A stretch of DNA of 64,000 nt from Rhodobacteraceae bacterium DSL-40. GTDB lineage: Bacteria; Pseudomonadota; Alphaproteobacteria; Rhodobacterales; Rhodobacteraceae. The position numbers and the translations under genes were made by a program. Below, one piece after another: positions 61,761 through 64,000 of this stretch. The DNA is taken from contig QKPN01000001.1 in assembly GCA_003258405.1 (NCBI GenBank), positions 372,001 through 436,000 of the forward strand, given 5' to 3'. A model generated the notes under the pieces. It saw only the letters and a program-made list of their open reading frames with translations. It was not told where the DNA came from and searched no databases. The first letter of the stretch is position 1. The number at the start of each line of letters is the position of its first letter.

Positions 61761-62424
61761 CGCCACCCCTCTCGTCCTCGCCTTCGACACATCGGCCGCG
61801 CACTGCGCGGCCGCTTTGTGTCAGGGCCCGGAAACCCGCGCGCACCGCGCCGAACCGATGGCCCGCGGCCAGGCCGAACGCCTGCTGCCGCTGCTCGAGG
61901 AGGTGCTCGCGGCGGCGGGCACAAGCTGGGCGGATCTCGACGCCATCGCCGTCGGCACCGGCCCGGGCAATTTCACCGGCATCCGCCTCTCGGTCGCCGC
62001 GGCCCGCGGGCTCGCGCTCGCGCTCGGCCGTCCCGCGATCGGCGTCAGCCTCTTCGAGGCGCTCGCCCATGGCCGCCCCGGCCCCGTCCTCGTCCTTGCC
62101 GAAAACCGCCGCGGCGCCCCCTTCGCCCAGGCCTTCCGCGACGGCGTGCCGCTCGCCCCGCCGGTGACCGGGCTCGAGGCGCTGCCGCCGCTCGACCCGG
62201 CGACGCTCTGCCTCGGCTTCGGCGCGGCGGAGGCCGCCGGCAGCCTCGGGCTTCACGCGGGTGCGGAGGCATCGCTCGCCGATCCCCGCGCCATCGCCGC
62301 CGCCGCCATGGGCCGCATCGCGCCCGACGCACCGCGCCCGGTGCCGCTCTATCTCCGCCCCGCCGATGCCGCGCCCTCCTCGGTGGTGCCGCCCGTCCTG
62401 CTCGACGCGGAACCGCCGCGGTGA
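61750..62424 (+). CDS. tsaB: TsaB, tRNA t6A synthesis protein
   Basis: 224 residues. Partner of TsaD in making threonylcarbamoyladenosine at A37 of ANN-reading tRNAs. LVLAFDTSAAHCAAALCQG at the N-terminus (ASKHA phosphate-binding type), HRAEPMARGQAERLLPLLEEV, AIAVGTGPGNFTGIRLSVAAARGLA near 70. TTG at 61750, inside the end of nfu, is the only start consistent with the fold; no ATG or GTG is near. The stop overlaps the rimI GTG. tsaD is not in the window. Confidence 0.92.
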   Translation: MASDATPLVLAFDTSAAHCAAALCQGPETRAHRAEPMARGQAERLLPLLEEVLAAAGTSWADLDAIAVGTGPGNFTGIRLSVAAARGLALALGRPAIGVSLFEALAHGRPGPVLVLAENRRGAPFAQAFRDGVPLAPPVTGLEALPPLDPATLCLGFGAAEAAGSLGLHAGAEASLADPRAIAAAAMGRIAPDAPRPVPLYLRPADAAPSSVVPPVLLDAEPPR

Positions 62425-62843
62425 ACCCCGATGCGCTCGCCCGCATCCACGCGCTGAGCTTCACCGACACCCCCCGCCCCTGGACCCGCGACGAGTTTGC
62501 CGCCCTCGAAGGCCAGCCGGGCGTCCTCCTCCTCTGCCGCCCCGAGGGCTTCGCGCTCGGCCGCATCGCCGGGCCGGAGGCCGAGCTGCTCACCCTCGCC
62601 GTCGATCCGGCCGCGCGACGCAGGGGCATCGCGCGAAGCCTTCTCGCGGAGCTTGAGGAAACGGCCTCAAGCCACGGCGTGGTCGAGATATTTCTCGAGG
62701 TTGCAACCATCAACACCGCGGCCCGCGCGCTCTACGAGGCCGCGGGCTACGCCATGGCGGGCCGCCGGCCGCGCTACTATGCCCGAGCGGGCGCCCCGGC
62801 GGTCGATGCGATCGTCCTGCGCAAGGATCTCTCCCCGCGCTGA
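62421..62843 (+). CDS. rimI: RimI-type ribosomal protein N-acetyltransferase
   Basis: 140 residues, GNAT fold. Acetyl-CoA motif A region LTLAVDPAARRRGIARSLLAEL near 53-75, then LEVATINTAARALYEAAGYAMAGRRPRYY. RimI acetylates the N-terminal Ala of ribosomal protein bS18. GTG 62421 overlaps the tsaB stop (GTGA), so translation is coupled; there is no other start. tsaB-rimI pairing is very common and supports the assignment. Confidence 0.9.
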   Translation: MNPDALARIHALSFTDTPRPWTRDEFAALEGQPGVLLLCRPEGFALGRIAGPEAELLTLAVDPAARRRGIARSLLAELEETASSHGVVEIFLEVATINTAARALYEAAGYAMAGRRPRYYARAGAPAVDAIVLRKDLSPR

Positions 62844-63028
62844 GCTGCCGGCCCGCCTTCGCCCGCCGCCGCAGCGCCACGATCTGCCAGCGCAATTTCC
62901 GCGTCCCAAAATCAAACCCATTGACCGGTTCCGGGGCTTCGGCCTTTATGGTCTGCAAACCTTTCGGTCCGCGCGGGTGGGGTTCCGGCGGATCGGCGGC
63001 TTGGCATTTTCCTCGGAGGAACATTGGG

Positions 63029-64000
63029 ATGACTTTTGCAAGGACCCTCGTCTCGGCGGCCGCACTGCTTCTCTCTGCCGGCGCTGTCTGGGCGGAGGAC
63101 GCAAACCCGGCGGTGATCTTCGATCTCGGCGGCAAGTTCGACCGCTCCTTCAACCAGGCGTCCTTCGAGGGGGCCGAGCGCTTCAAGGAAGAGACCGGCA
63201 TCGGCTACCGCGAATTCGAGCTGCAGTCCGACGCGCAGCGCGAACAGGCCCTGCGCCGCTTCGCCCAGCAGGGCTACGACCCGGTGGTGGTGGCGGGCTT
63301 CTCCAACGCCTCGGCGATGGAAACCGTCGCCGCCGAATTTCCCGACACCCGCTTCGTGCTCATCGACGCGGTGGTGGATCTCCCCAATGTCCGCTCGGTG
63401 GTCTTCTCCGAGCATGAGGGCTCCTATCTGGTCGGCATGCTCGCCGCGATGGCCTCGAAGACCGGTAAGGTGGGCTTCGTCGGCGGCATGGACATCCCCC
63501 TCATCCGCAAGTTCGCCTGCGGCTACGTCCAGGGCGTGAAGGCGGTCAACCCGGATGCGGAAGTGTTCCAGAACATGACCGGCAGCACCGGCGCGGCCTG
63601 GAACGATCCGGTGCGCGGCGGCGAGCTCGCCAAGAGCCAGATCGACCGCGGCGCCGACGTGATCTACCACGCCGCCGGCGGCACCGGCATCGGCGTGCTC
63701 CAGGCGGCGGCGGATGCGGGCGTGCTCGGCATCGGCGTCGATTCCAACCAGGATTACCTCCACCCCGGCAACATGCTCACCTCGATGCTCAAGCGCGTGG
63801 ACAACGCCGTCTACGACGCGATGATGGATGTCCAGAACGGCGACTGGTCCACCGGTGTCGAGGTGATGGGCCTCGCGCAGGACGGCGTCGGCTATTCCGT
63901 CGACGAATTCAACGAGGCGCTGATCACCGAGGAGATGCTCACCACGACCGACCAGGCCAGGACCGAGATCATCAGCGGCGAGATCGAGGTCCACGACTAC
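63029..64000 (+). CDS. BMP/PnrA-type solute-binding protein (C-terminus outside window)
   Basis: At least 324 residues; the frame is open at the window edge. Signal peptide cut at VWA-EDANP (about 22). BMP-family motifs: AVIFDLGGKFDRSFNQASFEG near 28, FVLIDAVVDLPNVRSVVFSEHEGSYLVGMLAA, KVGFVGGMDIPLIRKFACGYVQG, YHAAGGTGIGVLQAA and GVDSNQDYLHPGNMLTSMLKR (short forms DLGGKFDRSF, EHEGSYLVG, GGTGIGV, GVDSNQ). Binds nucleosides or related compounds for an ABC importer whose genes should follow to the right. GGAGGA lies eight bases before the ATG. Confidence 0.93.
   Translation, partial: MTFARTLVSAAALLLSAGAVWAEDANPAVIFDLGGKFDRSFNQASFEGAERFKEETGIGYREFELQSDAQREQALRRFAQQGYDPVVVAGFSNASAMETVAAEFPDTRFVLIDAVVDLPNVRSVVFSEHEGSYLVGMLAAMASKTGKVGFVGGMDIPLIRKFACGYVQGVKAVNPDAEVFQNMTGSTGAAWNDPVRGGELAKSQIDRGADVIYHAAGGTGIGVLQAAADAGVLGIGVDSNQDYLHPGNMLTSMLKRVDNAVYDAMMDVQNGDWSTGVEVMGLAQDGVGYSVDEFNEALITEEMLTTTDQARTEIISGEIEVHDY

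Overview
The window is about 70% GC and densely packed. It carries hisA-hisF-hisE, rpmH-rnpA-yidD, pyrB next to a pyrC-like gene, a DctPQM TRAP operon, a GGAAC-N16-CGTT stress promoter and CTGC-N3-GCAG sites. Together these point to a chromosomal segment of an alphaproteobacterium of the Rhodobacteraceae (Rhodobacterales). No phage, plasmid or CRISPR locus is visible. The two ends cut miaA (left, missing its C-terminus) and a BMP-family solute-binding gene (right, missing its C-terminus).

Layout. 1-9.0 kb: mostly minus-strand core and transport genes (miaA, a META-domain protein, yebC, an SLC13 permease, a YmdB-like phosphodiesterase, a TauE/SafE permease, a TPR protein). 9.3-11.3 kb: hisA-hisF-hisE and tRNA-Arg(CCG). 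11.4-15.0 kb: a divergent LysR/SDR pair and a GT39-type glycosyltransferase. 15.3-21.9 kb: a dctB-dctD two-component system followed by dctP-dctQ-dctM. 22.0-30.2 kb: a LacI-regulated sugar operon (regulator, xylose isomerase, sugar isomerase/epimerase, Gfo/Idh oxidoreductase, ABC ATPase, permease, binding protein). 30.3-34 kb: tRNA-Tyr(GTA), rlmB, a CoA-binding protein, a small membrane protein, an M48 lipoprotein protease and a GST-like protein. 34.1-38.2 kb: pyrB, three small genes, a pyrC-like gene and plsY. 38.3-44.7 kb: a histidine kinase, a DUF2189 protein, ppk2, a YggS-like PLP protein, a disulfide oxidoreductase and a TVP38 protein. 45.0-45.8 kb: rpmH-rnpA-yidD. 45.9-49.1 kb: an accessory-looking block with a DUF892 stress protein, a dead IS5-like transposase fragment and a BON-MscS channel. 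49.1-64 kb: parC, a LuxR-type regulator, MATE, DUF1254/1214, a GCS2-type ligase, trpS, a glycosyltransferase, a Usp protein, nfu-tsaB-rimI and the BMP protein.

How the genes work together. The dctBD system probably senses a carboxylate outside the cell and controls the TRAP transporter immediately downstream. The DctD-like activator, however, has a damaged sigma-54 contact loop. The sugar operon has a LacI repressor with two operators placed two helical turns apart over its own promoter. It combines uptake with isomerisation and oxidation but has no sugar kinase. The pyrC-like protein next to pyrB has lost most catalytic metal ligands and is probably a structural partner of aspartate carbamoyltransferase. 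The most informative non-coding signals are the paired LacI operators, the stress promoter before the DUF892 gene, the transposase remnant broken by a 13-bp tandem duplication, the long palindrome upstream of nfu, and repeated short palindromes near hisA and parC.
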